Notes under the pieces: model-generated
Seen by the model: only the letters and a program-made list of their open reading frames with translations
Told to the model about the DNA's origin: nothing
Database searches by the model: none
Program-made: the position numbers and the translations under genes
DNA from: an uncultured Bacteroidales bacterium
GTDB taxonomy: Bacteria; Bacteroidota; Bacteroidia; Bacteroidales; Tenuifilaceae
Reading direction: 5' to 3'
NCBI GenBank assembly: GCA_937926785.1
Contig: CALBBQ010000028.1
Location: forward strand, 1 to 64,000
Length of the DNA stretch: 64,000 nt
In this document: piece by piece, positions 1 through 10,069 of the stretch
Position numbering within the stretch: the stretch's first letter is position 1
How the letters are laid out: every line of letters starts with the position of its first letter

Positions 1-1230
1 GGTGGCAATACCCATGCTTAGCATTTGCCCCACCAGCCTCATGGTAGCCACGGTTCCCGAGGCAAGCCCGATATGGCGTTTCTCAACGGAACCCATTATG
101 GCATTGGTATTGGGCGACGAGAATAACCCAAAACCCAACCCAACTATGGCAAGCACAGCTCCGATATAAGTAACCGGGGTTTGCATTCCCAGGGGAATGA
201 GCATCAAAAGCCCCAACACGGTAACCCCCATACCCGACGAGGCAATTATCCTTGGATCGTACCGGTCCGACATTCGGCCCGACCACGATGCCACAAACGC
301 CATAACCAGCGGTTGTATGACCAGCAGGAAACCGGCTTCCCGTGGGGCCAACCCTTTAATGTACTGAAGGTACAGGCTCAGTACAAAAGTGATGGCAAAG
401 GTTGTTGCATAGTTTACCAGTGCCGCAAGGTTCGAGAATGCAAAAAGCCTGTTGGTGCGGAACAGCGAAACGTTGAACACCGGATAATCAGCATTAATCT
501 GAATTCTCACAAACAGAATCAGTCCTAAAAAACCTAAAAGGGTAAGAACTATTGCAAGGGTGGTGGGGAGTTTAGATAAGCCGAACATCAATGCGCTCAT
601 CGATAAAACAAACACTACCGAACCCCGTAAATCGAATCGTTCCCCTTGGGCTTCGGCCCATTCGCCTTTAACGGCTATCGCAGTGGCTACGGCTGCCGGC
701 AAACCCAGCAGGGCCGGAATATAAAACAGGCTCCGCCAGCCCAGCCAATCGATTAGTAAGCCGCCTAGTATGGGAGCAGCCGATAGCCCGATGTAAACCG
801 CCGTCACGTTCATGCCAATGGCTTTGCCCCGTTCCTGGTGCGGAAATACTGAGGTGATCAGGGCGATTCCTGTTGCAAACATCATGGCGCTACCTATGCC
901 CTGAACCACTCTGAGGGCGATGAGCACAGCACCGTTGGGGGAAAATGCAGCCAGTAGCGATGCCAGAGCTAAGGTTACATTCCCTGCCAAAAAAATCCTT
1001 TTCCGGCCATGAATATCGGCCAGCTTACCGATGGGCACCAGGAAAACCGCCGACGATAGCAGGAAAGCCATGGTTACCCAGCTCATGGTAACCGCATTCA
1101 GCCGGAACTCACTCCCAATCTTTGGCAATGCAAGGTTAATGGCTGAGCCGATAAAGGGGGTTATGAACGATGTGAACATAACCAGAGCCAGAACAATGTT
1201 GCGTTGGAGGTTGCCTTGGTTTTCATCCAT
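1..1230 (-). CDS. MFS transporter (DHA-type drug/multidrug efflux), 3' end truncated by window edge
   Basis: Open minus frame from ATG at 1230 (MDENQGNLQRNIVLALVMFTSFITPFIGSAINLALPKIGSEFRLNAVTMSWVTMAFLLSSAVFLVPIGKLADIHGRKRIF); G-K-L-A-D-x-x-G-R-K-R MFS loop motif. Not in the ORF track because it runs off the edge. Confidence 0.88.
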   Translation of the reverse strand, partial: MDENQGNLQRNIVLALVMFTSFITPFIGSAINLALPKIGSEFRLNAVTMSWVTMAFLLSSAVFLVPIGKLADIHGRKRIFLAGNVTLALASLLAAFSPNGAVLIALRVVQGIGSAMMFATGIALITSVFPHQERGKAIGMNVTAVYIGLSAAPILGGLLIDWLGWRSLFYIPALLGLPAAVATAIAVKGEWAEAQGERFDLRGSVVFVLSMSALMFGLSKLPTTLAIVLTLLGFLGLILFVRIQINADYPVFNVSLFRTNRLFAFSNLAALVNYATTFAITFVLSLYLQYIKGLAPREAGFLLVIQPLVMAFVASWSGRMSDRYDPRIIASSGMGVTVLGLLMLIPLGMQTPVTYIGAVLAIVGLGFGLFSSPNTNAIMGSVEKRHIGLASGTVATMRLVGQMLSMGIAT

Positions 1231-1758
1231 AAGTAATGCTGCATGTTGGTTGCCCCAAAGGTACTGTTTTTGGTATAATCAGGTCAATCAAAAAGTTTTG
1301 TTACTCGGAAAAATGAAAAAGTTGAGCAATCGAATAAGTCTCCAGTTTTCACAAGGAATGCGGGGGTGAGGATGTACAGGTGGATGGGAATTGCCCATAG
1401 AGCGGAGCTGAGGAAATACTATGCAATACCATAAATTAACCTACGCACAAAGATAATGTTGCCCAACCCATGTCTAATGAGTATGGCTACCTCTTTCATT
1501 CGCTACCGACTTAGGATCAATTATAGTCCTACTCGGGTCCAAGAGCAGGAAAACCACAGAAATTCACACACTTGTAACCGGAAAGAGTCTGCAAAAAATA
1601 AAAAGTCCGTTTGATGATTTATAAAAAAAAATTATCTTTACATAAAATAAATGTGATAATAGTTACATATATCCACCCAAAAAAGATGATATTGTGTAGT
1701 TTTATCACATCTATAAACGAGTTGTGTTTAATATTAATCTTAAAAAAACAAACAAATA

Positions 1759-3666
1759 ATGAAGACAAGAAAATTTTCAAATTTAGCCAAGTTAATGCTA
1801 GGGGTAATGATCTTTACTATGCACCTAATTGGTTTCTCTCAAAACCAAAATGAAAAATTGATTATTCCTATTTCAGGTAAAGAAGTAAGTTTACAACAAG
1901 GTCAATCTAAGAAATTCGAAAACATTAATGGAAACAAGCTTCACAAATCAGTTCAGTATGTTAAAATTGGTAATTTAGCAAAAATTGCCAATTCAAATAA
2001 AGGTTCGATACCTTTACAACTACCAGGCATAAATAAATCATTTGTGGCTAGGCCAACTGATGTTGAATTCAGGTCGGATACTAATTTTATTTGGAAGGGT
2101 GAGTTTATTAAGGCAGAGGGCAGTTTAACAATAATTTGTAAAGATGGTGAAATATTTGGGCATATTACATTAGATGATAGAGTTTTTGAGATTCATTCTT
2201 TTGAAAAGGGCAAAAATATCCTGATTGAATTCGATAAAGAACAATTGTCAAAACACTCTTGTGCTTACCTTGATACTATCAAAATTGAAACTAAAACTGT
2301 GGAAAAAGCAGTATCTGTTACAACAACAAGATCCACTGTTCGGGTCTTAGTTTTGTATACCGATGCAGCGAATAACGCTGTGGCTAATATAAACAACACA
2401 GCCAGTTTAGCCGTAACACAAATGAATGATGCTTTGAGCAACAGCGCTGTAAATTCAAACCTTTACATGTCACTTGCAGGTGTTGAAAGGATTGCTTTTA
2501 CTGAAAATAGAAATGATGTTGAAGGTGACGTTGCAAATTTAAGTACAAACCTAACAGCTCAAAACTTAAGAAATACGCATCAAGCTGACTTAGTAGTCCT
2601 ATTAACCGATGGCAATTATCAGCTTAACTATTATGGGCAGTTGTATGATGTTTATGGAATAGTTAGAAATATTGGACCCAGCATTGCAGAAGCCTATGCA
2701 ATTGTTGAAGCCGATCAGGCTACACCAAAATATGTTTTCGCCCATGAAACAGGGCATTTATTTGGGGGGCGCCATCATAATGACCCTACAGGAACTTATG
2801 AACATGGCTATCATTTCTTAACAGGTGTTTGGCCATTTCGTAAAGATAGAACAACAATAATGTATGCAAACCCCGGTGACTACATACTGCATTATTCCAA
2901 TCCGGATGTTGAGTATAAAAACAAGAAAACAGGCACAACCTCAACAAATGATGTTGCCCGAAAATTACGGACAGAAGCATATGTTGTTGAAAATTTCAGA
3001 CCATACACCCCTCCACTTTCTGTTTATATTTCAGGCCCCACCAAAGGGAATAATAGCGGTACTTATACATGGACAGCTAACGTATCAAGTGGCGTTTCAC
3101 CTTATACGTATGTCTGGCATTATAGCCTGGATGGTTATAATTATACAGGAACGTTAGGAACTTCTTCGAGTATTACAGCACCACTTCCACTTGATAATGA
3201 CCTATTCCTGAGAGTTACAGTAACTTCATCAGACGGGCAAACCGCAGTAGATTATCACACTACAATTAATTTAGATGCAGGGTTTGGGGAACCAATTAGC
3301 CCCAAAGACCCATTATTAAAATCTGTTACAGATTCCACAGAAAATACAAATAAAAATATTATTACAACAAATAATTCTGAATCAAAATTAGAAGGGTTAA
3401 GTTTTGAAAATCCGTTAAAGATTTCAATATTTCCGAACCCTATAACAGAATCGTCAACTATCAGCTACTTTGTTAATTCAGAAGCCATTGTCAGCTTAAA
3501 TATATTGGACGTCAATGGACGTATAATTAAAACCTTAGTAAATGGGAAGCAAGACAAGGGCCAATATAACATTAATGTTAATGTTCAGGACTTAACAAGT
3601 GGAACTTATATTTGCCAGTTGATTTGTGATAATAAAAAAATCACACAAAAAATAATTGTTAAATAA
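1759..3666 (+). CDS. Secreted metzincin-type zinc metalloprotease with C-terminal T9SS type A sorting domain
   Basis: Signal peptide; HETGHLFGGRHH (HExxHxxGxxH) at 2743-2778; C-terminal SIFPNPITESSTISYFV...GRIIKTLVNG...LTSGTYICQLICDNKKITQKIIVK typical of T9SS type A. Confidence 0.9.
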   Translation: MKTRKFSNLAKLMLGVMIFTMHLIGFSQNQNEKLIIPISGKEVSLQQGQSKKFENINGNKLHKSVQYVKIGNLAKIANSNKGSIPLQLPGINKSFVARPTDVEFRSDTNFIWKGEFIKAEGSLTIICKDGEIFGHITLDDRVFEIHSFEKGKNILIEFDKEQLSKHSCAYLDTIKIETKTVEKAVSVTTTRSTVRVLVLYTDAANNAVANINNTASLAVTQMNDALSNSAVNSNLYMSLAGVERIAFTENRNDVEGDVANLSTNLTAQNLRNTHQADLVVLLTDGNYQLNYYGQLYDVYGIVRNIGPSIAEAYAIVEADQATPKYVFAHETGHLFGGRHHNDPTGTYEHGYHFLTGVWPFRKDRTTIMYANPGDYILHYSNPDVEYKNKKTGTTSTNDVARKLRTEAYVVENFRPYTPPLSVYISGPTKGNNSGTYTWTANVSSGVSPYTYVWHYSLDGYNYTGTLGTSSSITAPLPLDNDLFLRVTVTSSDGQTAVDYHTTINLDAGFGEPISPKDPLLKSVTDSTENTNKNIITTNNSESKLEGLSFENPLKISIFPNPITESSTISYFVNSEAIVSLNILDVNGRIIKTLVNGKQDKGQYNINVNVQDLTSGTYICQLICDNKKITQKIIVK

Positions 3667-3671
3667 AACGA

Positions 3672-3704
3672 ATAAGCCGTTCGATTTTAAGTTGAACGGC
3701 TTAT
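3672..3704 (+). terminator. Stem-loop terminator after the metalloprotease gene
   Basis: ATAAGCCGTTC / GAACGGCTTAT inverted repeat right after the stop codon. Confidence 0.6.
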
Positions 3705-3724
3705 CTATTTGAAAAAATATTGAC

Positions 3725-4267
3725 ATGAGAAATATTATTTATCTAATACTTTTACTAACATTTTCCTTTACAAACCACGGTTGTGAAAAGGAAAAAAATA
3801 ATAATTCGAAAATACTGGAATGGTCTAAGATTACTGCATTAAAAAATGGACTAAAATGGGAAGCTTCAGCTGTGGCTTTTAAATATGGACAGGATACAGT
3901 TATTATTCAAATTCATGTCCGCAATCAAGCCGGTTATTTAAGAGAATCTTTGATTATAAGGAATTTGCCAATTACAGTTGGTAATTATGTGATATACAAA
4001 AGAATCTCAAATTCAAATCAATTAAATACCAACGCATCTTTTAATACAATTAGCGATGATGGAGATGTTATTGAGGATATGTTTGATGTACTTGAAAGTC
4101 AAAACAATTATATTGATATAAAAAAAGTTGACTTGACAAATATGGAAATGAGTGGTACTCTTCAAATAACATTTATTAGGAATGCATTAGATCCAATTGA
4201 TAATCCATCTTTAGGAGATACTATATCTTTTACAGATGGAGTATTTAGACTTAAAATAGTTGAATAA
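3725..4267 (+). CDS. Hypothetical lipoprotein (DUF6252-like)
   Basis: Lipobox-like N-terminus (LLLTFSFTNHGC), 180 aa; family resemblance only. Confidence 0.6.
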   Translation: MRNIIYLILLLTFSFTNHGCEKEKNNNSKILEWSKITALKNGLKWEASAVAFKYGQDTVIIQIHVRNQAGYLRESLIIRNLPITVGNYVIYKRISNSNQLNTNASFNTISDDGDVIEDMFDVLESQNNYIDIKKVDLTNMEMSGTLQITFIRNALDPIDNPSLGDTISFTDGVFRLKIVE

Positions 4268-4527
4268 ATAATAAACACAACACACAATATAAAACAGTTG
4301 GGGTTCAGTGGTTTGCGAGGGTTTGGTTCCCGCTTCAACTTTTTCCTTGGTGGATAGGAATGCAGCCCGAAAACCCAACCGTTTCATATTGTCAAACGTT
4401 AGTAAAAAACTAAAATTATCCCACTTACTCGAAATATCTTCCCATGCTGTTTCCCTGCCATCAAACATTTCTAATAACCATCAACTACCAACCAACAACA
4501 AACCTCTTTTGCCCATCCCCCTCACTA

Positions 4528-5673
4528 CTAAAAGTTCCACTGAACCTTAAAGTACATCAGCTGCCCTGTATTCTGGTACTCCGCTGCACGGCTTCCGGTA
4601 AACAGGATGGTGGTGAGTGCAAGGGTCAGGTTGTTGGAGGCGGAGTAGCTTAGCGCGGGTATTACCACTGCCGATCCATCGGCAGGGTTTGCCAGTATGG
4701 CTAACGAGGGTGTGAAAAGGGTCCGAATGGTTGTGCTTGCGCTGGCAAACAGGTTCACTTTCCCCCGGCTGAGCATCATCGGATTTTGGACCCGTGGTTC
4801 AATCAGGCTGATGGGTTCAAAGCTTTTGCTGCTGCCAAAAGAGTTGTAAAGAATGCCAAGCTGAATAAACCCGCTGTTGCTAATCGAACGGTCGGCGGAT
4901 AGGGTGGCCACAAGGCCGCTTTCATTGGTAGATTTCTCTCGGAGAAAGTAGGAGAACTCCGAACGAATAGCAAATAGCCCAAGTTCGCTTGTAAATCCTC
5001 CGCCCATAACGTAGTGCCCGGGCATACGGGCAACTATCAGCTGGTAATCGGTAGCAGCCATATTGGAGCGGTATCGCACGCCGTATGCGCTGCTATCGGT
5101 ATGCTTTTGGGGTTTATACACCGCCTCTATAAACGATAGGGAACCGGTGTAAACCTTCAGGTTAACGGCATCGGTTCCCGGTCGCTCTGGGTATTCAAGG
5201 TTTAGGTACGAGAAGGTGTTAAATATATCGTTGGGATTCCAGACCAGGTCCATCCCCCAGTTAATCCGTTGCCTACCCAGCGTCAGTTCCACCTGCCCAA
5301 TGCTGAGCATCGCATTCAGCCTATCTAATTCTGTGAACCCGACAAACGAATGGCCGTCGGCCCATAGAAAGGATAGGTTAATGAGCCCCTGGTTACCATC
5401 GATGAGCTGGGCATAGCGAGGGATGTTCTCAACAAAATCGCCATAAATAAAACGGTTACGGGCATGCGCCTCAACCTTAATCTTATCATACCGGCTCCAT
5501 TTGAATTCCAACCGGTTTTCTATGGTTTGATCAGAAAACCAAATTAGGGTATCGGGGTACGGAACAAACAGATTGTTCAGCAGCTTAACATGGCCCTTAA
5601 AATCTTGAGCATAGGAGGTTGATGCCAAGGCAACCCATGCAACCGATAGCAACTTTTTGAATACGCTCACCAT
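4528..5673 (-). CDS. Outer membrane beta-barrel protein, DUF1302-like
   Basis: Signal peptide (LSVAWVALASTSYAQ), alternating beta-strand pattern, GRQRINWGMDLVWNPNDIFNTF motif, C-terminal aromatic FKVQWNF. Confidence 0.65.
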   Translation of the reverse strand: MVSVFKKLLSVAWVALASTSYAQDFKGHVKLLNNLFVPYPDTLIWFSDQTIENRLEFKWSRYDKIKVEAHARNRFIYGDFVENIPRYAQLIDGNQGLINLSFLWADGHSFVGFTELDRLNAMLSIGQVELTLGRQRINWGMDLVWNPNDIFNTFSYLNLEYPERPGTDAVNLKVYTGSLSFIEAVYKPQKHTDSSAYGVRYRSNMAATDYQLIVARMPGHYVMGGGFTSELGLFAIRSEFSYFLREKSTNESGLVATLSADRSISNSGFIQLGILYNSFGSSKSFEPISLIEPRVQNPMMLSRGKVNLFASASTTIRTLFTPSLAILANPADGSAVVIPALSYSASNNLTLALTTILFTGSRAAEYQNTGQLMYFKVQWNF

Positions 5674-5683
5674 ACTGACCCGA

Positions 5684-6367
5684 TTACTGTGCGAAATCCG
5701 ACTTTATTTTGCCATCCTCCAGCAGGATTACCCTACGGGCACGGCTAACCACACGCTGATCGTGGGTGGAAAAGATGAAGGTTACCCCTTCGGTGCGGTT
5801 CAGGTGTTCCATGATTTGCAGAAGGCTTTCGGCCGATTTGCCATCGAGGTTGGCAGTGGGTTCATCAGCCAGTATGAACTTTGGCCGCGAGGCCAAAGCG
5901 CGTGCCACGGCCACACGCTGCTGCTGACCACCCGATAGCTTTGCCGGACGGCTCGAAACCCTGTCGGCCAATCCCACCTTACTCAGCATCTCAGCCGCTA
6001 CTTGTTTGCGTTGCATGGCGGGTACACCTTGCAGCTGCATGATGAGCTCCACATTTTCACCTGCTGTTAGCACGGGAATCAGGTTGTACGACTGGAACAC
6101 AAACCCGATGTTGCGTAGCCGAAAATCGATGAGTTTGGAGCCCTTCATCTCGTTCAGCCAAACATCGCCTACGCGAATCTTTCCGTTTGTAGGCGTATCG
6201 AGCCCTCCCAACAGGTTAAGCAGGGTGGTTTTGCCCGAACCCGAAGGACCCACTATGGCGGTAAATTCGCCCTGTTCAATCATCAGGTTGATGCCGGAGA
6301 GAGCCACTACCTTCACATCGGAGTCGTTGTATATCTTATCTACATTTACCACTTCAATAATTGCCAT
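5684..6367 (-). CDS. ABC transporter ATP-binding protein (LolD/MacB type)
   Basis: Walker A GPSGSGKTT, signature LSGGQQQRVAVARAL, Walker B FILADEPTANLD. Confidence 0.95.
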   Translation of the reverse strand: MAIIEVVNVDKIYNDSDVKVVALSGINLMIEQGEFTAIVGPSGSGKTTLLNLLGGLDTPTNGKIRVGDVWLNEMKGSKLIDFRLRNIGFVFQSYNLIPVLTAGENVELIMQLQGVPAMQRKQVAAEMLSKVGLADRVSSRPAKLSGGQQQRVAVARALASRPKFILADEPTANLDGKSAESLLQIMEHLNRTEGVTFIFSTHDQRVVSRARRVILLEDGKIKSDFAQ

Positions 6368-6403
6368 ATCAGTTATCGGTTTTTTATACGGTTTAACTCA
6401 ACT

Positions 6404-7816
6404 TTACTCAATCCTGAGAGCCTGCATGGGGTTTAGCTTTAATGCCCTGCGGGCAGGCCAAAGCGATGCCAACATGCCGGTTACAATCACCAGAAAGGTG
6501 ATCTGTACATAGTTAGCAAAGGTTATATGGGGATACACTACCGAGGAGTAGCCTATGGCTTCAAAACCCTCAGCCCACATGCCAAAATCGATACCCGTAT
6601 GTGAGAATATCATAACAAAGGTTGTGCTCAATAAAACCCCCACAACCCCTCCGGTAAAGGTAAGAAAAACCGATTCGAGCATGATCATGGTGAAAACCCT
6701 AACCCGGTTCATGCCAATGGCCATAAGCATCCCAAACTCACGGAAACGTTCCAGCACGCTCATCATCATGGTATTGATTATACCGAACGCCAGGGCAAAC
6801 AGGATGATCACCACGTAGATCATCCCCATAAAATCACCCAAAGCAGAGTAAAGCGCAATTTCGGGCGACACCTCGTCCCACGGGCGGATTTTCAAGTGGC
6901 TGAATTTTGATGCTATGCTTTTAGCTACGGATGGAACTTTTCTAATATCGCTGCAGATTACTGCTACCTCATGAACCTGCCCTGGGTCGAGTCCTGAAAC
7001 TGGCACAAGGTCGTTTAGGTTTACGTATGCAACGCGGGCATCGAATGCAGTGTTTGAGGTGCGATAAACTCCTCTCACCCTGAACATGGCGCTGTGCATT
7101 TCGCCAGTGGGTGTTTGGAAAGTAAGTACTACCGGCGTATTAAGCCGGTAACCGGCACAAGAATCGGCAATGGCATCGGCCCAACGGTCAAATAGCGAGG
7201 GTTTAAGAGTTGCTTGCAGGTCCCTAATCAATGCCGGTCGACTTCGGTAACTTTTCCCTGCCAGTTCAGACAAGGCGCTTGCCAAACCCTCATCGTTCCG
7301 CTCAAGCCGTTTTATAATGCTATCGGTTATCTCGTAGTTCACCAGCTTTAACTCCTCGGCTGCCTTTTTCCCAATAACAATAGATGGAATCTTGAAAGCC
7401 CCCTCAAGGAAACCCCCATAAATGATTTTTTCCGGAATTCCACTAAGTGCACGTTCGCTTACTGGGTTCACCCCAAGCACAATTAACCCGGAGTTCGCCC
7501 TATCGGTTTGTGCCATGGAGAATATTTTAAGTCGTGCGCTGTAGGCCGAAACTCCCGAGAGAGTATCGAGCAAAGATGTTATGCTATCAACATTAAGAGT
7601 TTTGTCCACCTCCTCGTTCTGCAGGAATTGTGGGTTGTGGATTTGAATGTGCGAAATCTCGTTCCGAATGCTATCGTTCATTCGTTGTTTTACCCAGCCG
7701 TTGATGAGCGACATGGAGGTAACTCCTCCCCATAAGCCTAAGGCAATGGCAAATACAACCACCATGCTACGGGTTTGGTTTCGCCAAATGTTTCGCCAGC
7801 TAAGAGATACTAACAT
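6404..7816 (-). CDS. ABC transporter permease, FtsX/MacB_PCD family
   Basis: N-terminal SLSWRNIWRNQTRSMVVVFAIALG, large periplasmic domain, C-terminal FtsX helices with MMMSVLERFREFGMLMAIGM. Confidence 0.92.
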   Translation of the reverse strand: MLVSLSWRNIWRNQTRSMVVVFAIALGLWGGVTSMSLINGWVKQRMNDSIRNEISHIQIHNPQFLQNEEVDKTLNVDSITSLLDTLSGVSAYSARLKIFSMAQTDRANSGLIVLGVNPVSERALSGIPEKIIYGGFLEGAFKIPSIVIGKKAAEELKLVNYEITDSIIKRLERNDEGLASALSELAGKSYRSRPALIRDLQATLKPSLFDRWADAIADSCAGYRLNTPVVLTFQTPTGEMHSAMFRVRGVYRTSNTAFDARVAYVNLNDLVPVSGLDPGQVHEVAVICSDIRKVPSVAKSIASKFSHLKIRPWDEVSPEIALYSALGDFMGMIYVVIILFALAFGIINTMMMSVLERFREFGMLMAIGMNRVRVFTMIMLESVFLTFTGGVVGVLLSTTFVMIFSHTGIDFGMWAEGFEAIGYSSVVYPHITFANYVQITFLVIVTGMLASLWPARRALKLNPMQALRIE

Positions 7817-7846
7817 GCTATAGTTTTCGTATTTAATCGTTTTACT

Positions 7847-9262
7847 TTACCGCTTGATGGCATCCACTACCTTAAACCTAATGATTTTACGAATGGGGTA
7901 AAGGCAGGCCAGCATAACCATAACAAGAATCGACACGCCCTGCCATACCACGTATGCGCCAAAGGGTGCCATTGGCATTAAAGGCTCAAAACCCATATCC
8001 ATCATCATTTTTGCCATTTCACCGGTAAGACGTATAGGATGAATTTGGTAATAGTGGATAACTGGCAATCCAACCAGGTAGCCCAGGGCAATCCCAATAA
8101 ACGCCATGATCAGCATTTCGAGTACCACCGTAAGTGCTAACCTCAACTTATTCATCCCTACGGCAACCAATACACCAAACTCGTGCATACGCTCATGAAC
8201 CATCATGATTACCGTTCCGTATATCCCGAAGAATACAACAATGTAAAGCAAGAACAGAAACGCTTTTCCGCTTTGGTTATCGCTCTCAATCTGCTGGACC
8301 AGAACCCGGTTTAAATTCTGCCAGGTTTTAACCTCTAGCTCATTGTCAGCAATTCTAACCTGAATACTGTAGGTAGTAGCCTTTTGCATTTCGTCTGATG
8401 TGTTGTACAGATTGATTGCGAAATACGCAATACGGTTCGGGGAGTATGTGAAATTCTGAGCCAACGCAAGGGGCATGTAAACCATACGACTGTCCAAATC
8501 GGGGTTGGGAATGCGAATAATTCCCAGTATTGGGAAAACCCCGGCCGCCGATGCGCCCTGGTAGCCCTGGCTGAGCATGATCAGCGAATCGCCAATTGAA
8601 ACATTCAGATATGTTGCCAGGCGCGAGGATATCACCACCCCGCTATCAGCTTCTCGCAAAAAACGGCCCTTAACTTTTGTAGCATCCAGTACCCGGTATA
8701 GTTCATCGGCACTAACCTGTTCATCTTCAAATATTCTGACAAGCTTAGCAGAATTGGTGAATGATTCGCCCAGATAGGCAAGGATTACCTCACGTGTTTG
8801 GGCTGTTAATGCATTAATTTTCTCAAGTCTATCCAATGCATCTTGCGTTAACCTGTACCTGACAAGGAAATGCTCGGGGTTGGAAAAACGTTTCTCAGAT
8901 TCAGGTTCAATACCCAGCACCAACACTCCTTTGGTTATATTTCCCGATGAAGCCAAAGCAAAGGTTTCCAAACGACTGGTTACGGTTTTCACGTTTGGAA
9001 TCATTGAAATGTTTTCCAGCAAGCGTTCATCGTATTCAAAGGTATTCTCCAGCGAGGGGTCGTCGGCATAGTCGGGGTGCTGAACCCGAATATGCCCGTA
9101 ATACTGTTCAATGGCATTCCGTATCATAAGCGAGTAGGAACCCAGTTGAAACGACCGCATCACTATGGCCAACAGAATGGCAAAGAATATGCTCGATATG
9201 GTGATGGCCGTACGACGCTTGTTTCGCCAAAGGTTCCGTTGTGCCATTTTTAGGTAGCTCAT
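7847..9262 (-). CDS. ABC transporter permease, FtsX/MacB_PCD family
   Basis: YLKMAQRNLWRNKRRTAITISSIFFAILLAIVMRS; MMVHERMHEFGVLVAVGMNKLRL; homologous to the adjacent permease. Confidence 0.92.
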   Translation of the reverse strand: MSYLKMAQRNLWRNKRRTAITISSIFFAILLAIVMRSFQLGSYSLMIRNAIEQYYGHIRVQHPDYADDPSLENTFEYDERLLENISMIPNVKTVTSRLETFALASSGNITKGVLVLGIEPESEKRFSNPEHFLVRYRLTQDALDRLEKINALTAQTREVILAYLGESFTNSAKLVRIFEDEQVSADELYRVLDATKVKGRFLREADSGVVISSRLATYLNVSIGDSLIMLSQGYQGASAAGVFPILGIIRIPNPDLDSRMVYMPLALAQNFTYSPNRIAYFAINLYNTSDEMQKATTYSIQVRIADNELEVKTWQNLNRVLVQQIESDNQSGKAFLFLLYIVVFFGIYGTVIMMVHERMHEFGVLVAVGMNKLRLALTVVLEMLIMAFIGIALGYLVGLPVIHYYQIHPIRLTGEMAKMMMDMGFEPLMPMAPFGAYVVWQGVSILVMVMLACLYPIRKIIRFKVVDAIKR

Positions 9263-9290
9263 GCCTGTGATTTTAATAGGTTTAAAAAAG

Positions 9291-10052
9291 CTACTTCACC
9301 TGGGTAAGGTTTCGGAGTGAAAAAAAACTATCGTTTACATCAATATTGAACTTAATGGTTGTTAGCTGTACCACAGTTTTATTCCCCGGCCCATCGGCCG
9401 GGATCAGTTCGTAGATTGTTGGAATGGTTCTGCCATCCATCTCCTTGAGCTGGTGGGCCAGCTCGGTTTTTACAAGGTTGTGCTCTTCGTCGTAGTACTC
9501 CGATTTCAGGATAAGAAAATGCTTTTGGGTAATCCAAAGCACCACCTTTCCCCACACCACCGGGGCATCGGGCTTGGGCAGGAGGGTGATTTTCCAGCAA
9601 TCCCACCCCTCGAGCTGCTCATTGCCAGTAATGGTATGGTTGTAGTCCACCACCACGGAGCGTTGGTTAAGCAGATCGTCGTTGGTAAAGTCGGAGCCCA
9701 TCCAGCCCTGCGAGAGCATGGAAGGAGGTAGCTTTACCGTCCGATTTATGGTTGGATTCCAGCTCCACATCTCCCGTTTAATTTTCAGGAAAGCCTGTCC
9801 TTTTTCTCTTGCCGGAGCAGTGATGTAAACCAGCGATAGCTCGGTGCCCTTGCTCCAGCTTTTAAATGCCAGGGATCGTTCCCATTTTGGGCGGATAATC
9901 CGCATGGTCATCTCGCTGTAGCTCGACTTTTCGCCCCGCATTTTCTCATCGGCCTTGCGCACAATTTCTGTGGCGCTTTGAGCATTTGCAATCCATCCTG
10001 ACATGATTGTCAATGCTGCTCCAATAAGTCGTAAAAAAATCAACCTAACCAT
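9291..10052 (-). CDS. Outer membrane lipoprotein-sorting protein (LolA-like family)
   Basis: Signal peptide; SATEIVRKADEKMRGEKSSYSEMTMRIIRPKWERSLAFKSWSKG...KGQAFLKIKREMWSWNPTINRTVKLPPSMLSQGWMGSDFTNDDL. Confidence 0.85.
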   Translation of the reverse strand: MVRLIFLRLIGAALTIMSGWIANAQSATEIVRKADEKMRGEKSSYSEMTMRIIRPKWERSLAFKSWSKGTELSLVYITAPAREKGQAFLKIKREMWSWNPTINRTVKLPPSMLSQGWMGSDFTNDDLLNQRSVVVDYNHTITGNEQLEGWDCWKITLLPKPDAPVVWGKVVLWITQKHFLILKSEYYDEEHNLVKTELAHQLKEMDGRTIPTIYELIPADGPGNKTVVQLTTIKFNIDVNDSFFSLRNLTQVK

Positions 10053-10069
10053 TCAGCAATGTAATTAAG

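Noticed and set aside
181-1369. Plus-strand ORFs at 181-528 and 1031-1369
   Set aside because: Antisense to a clear MFS transporter frame on the minus strand.
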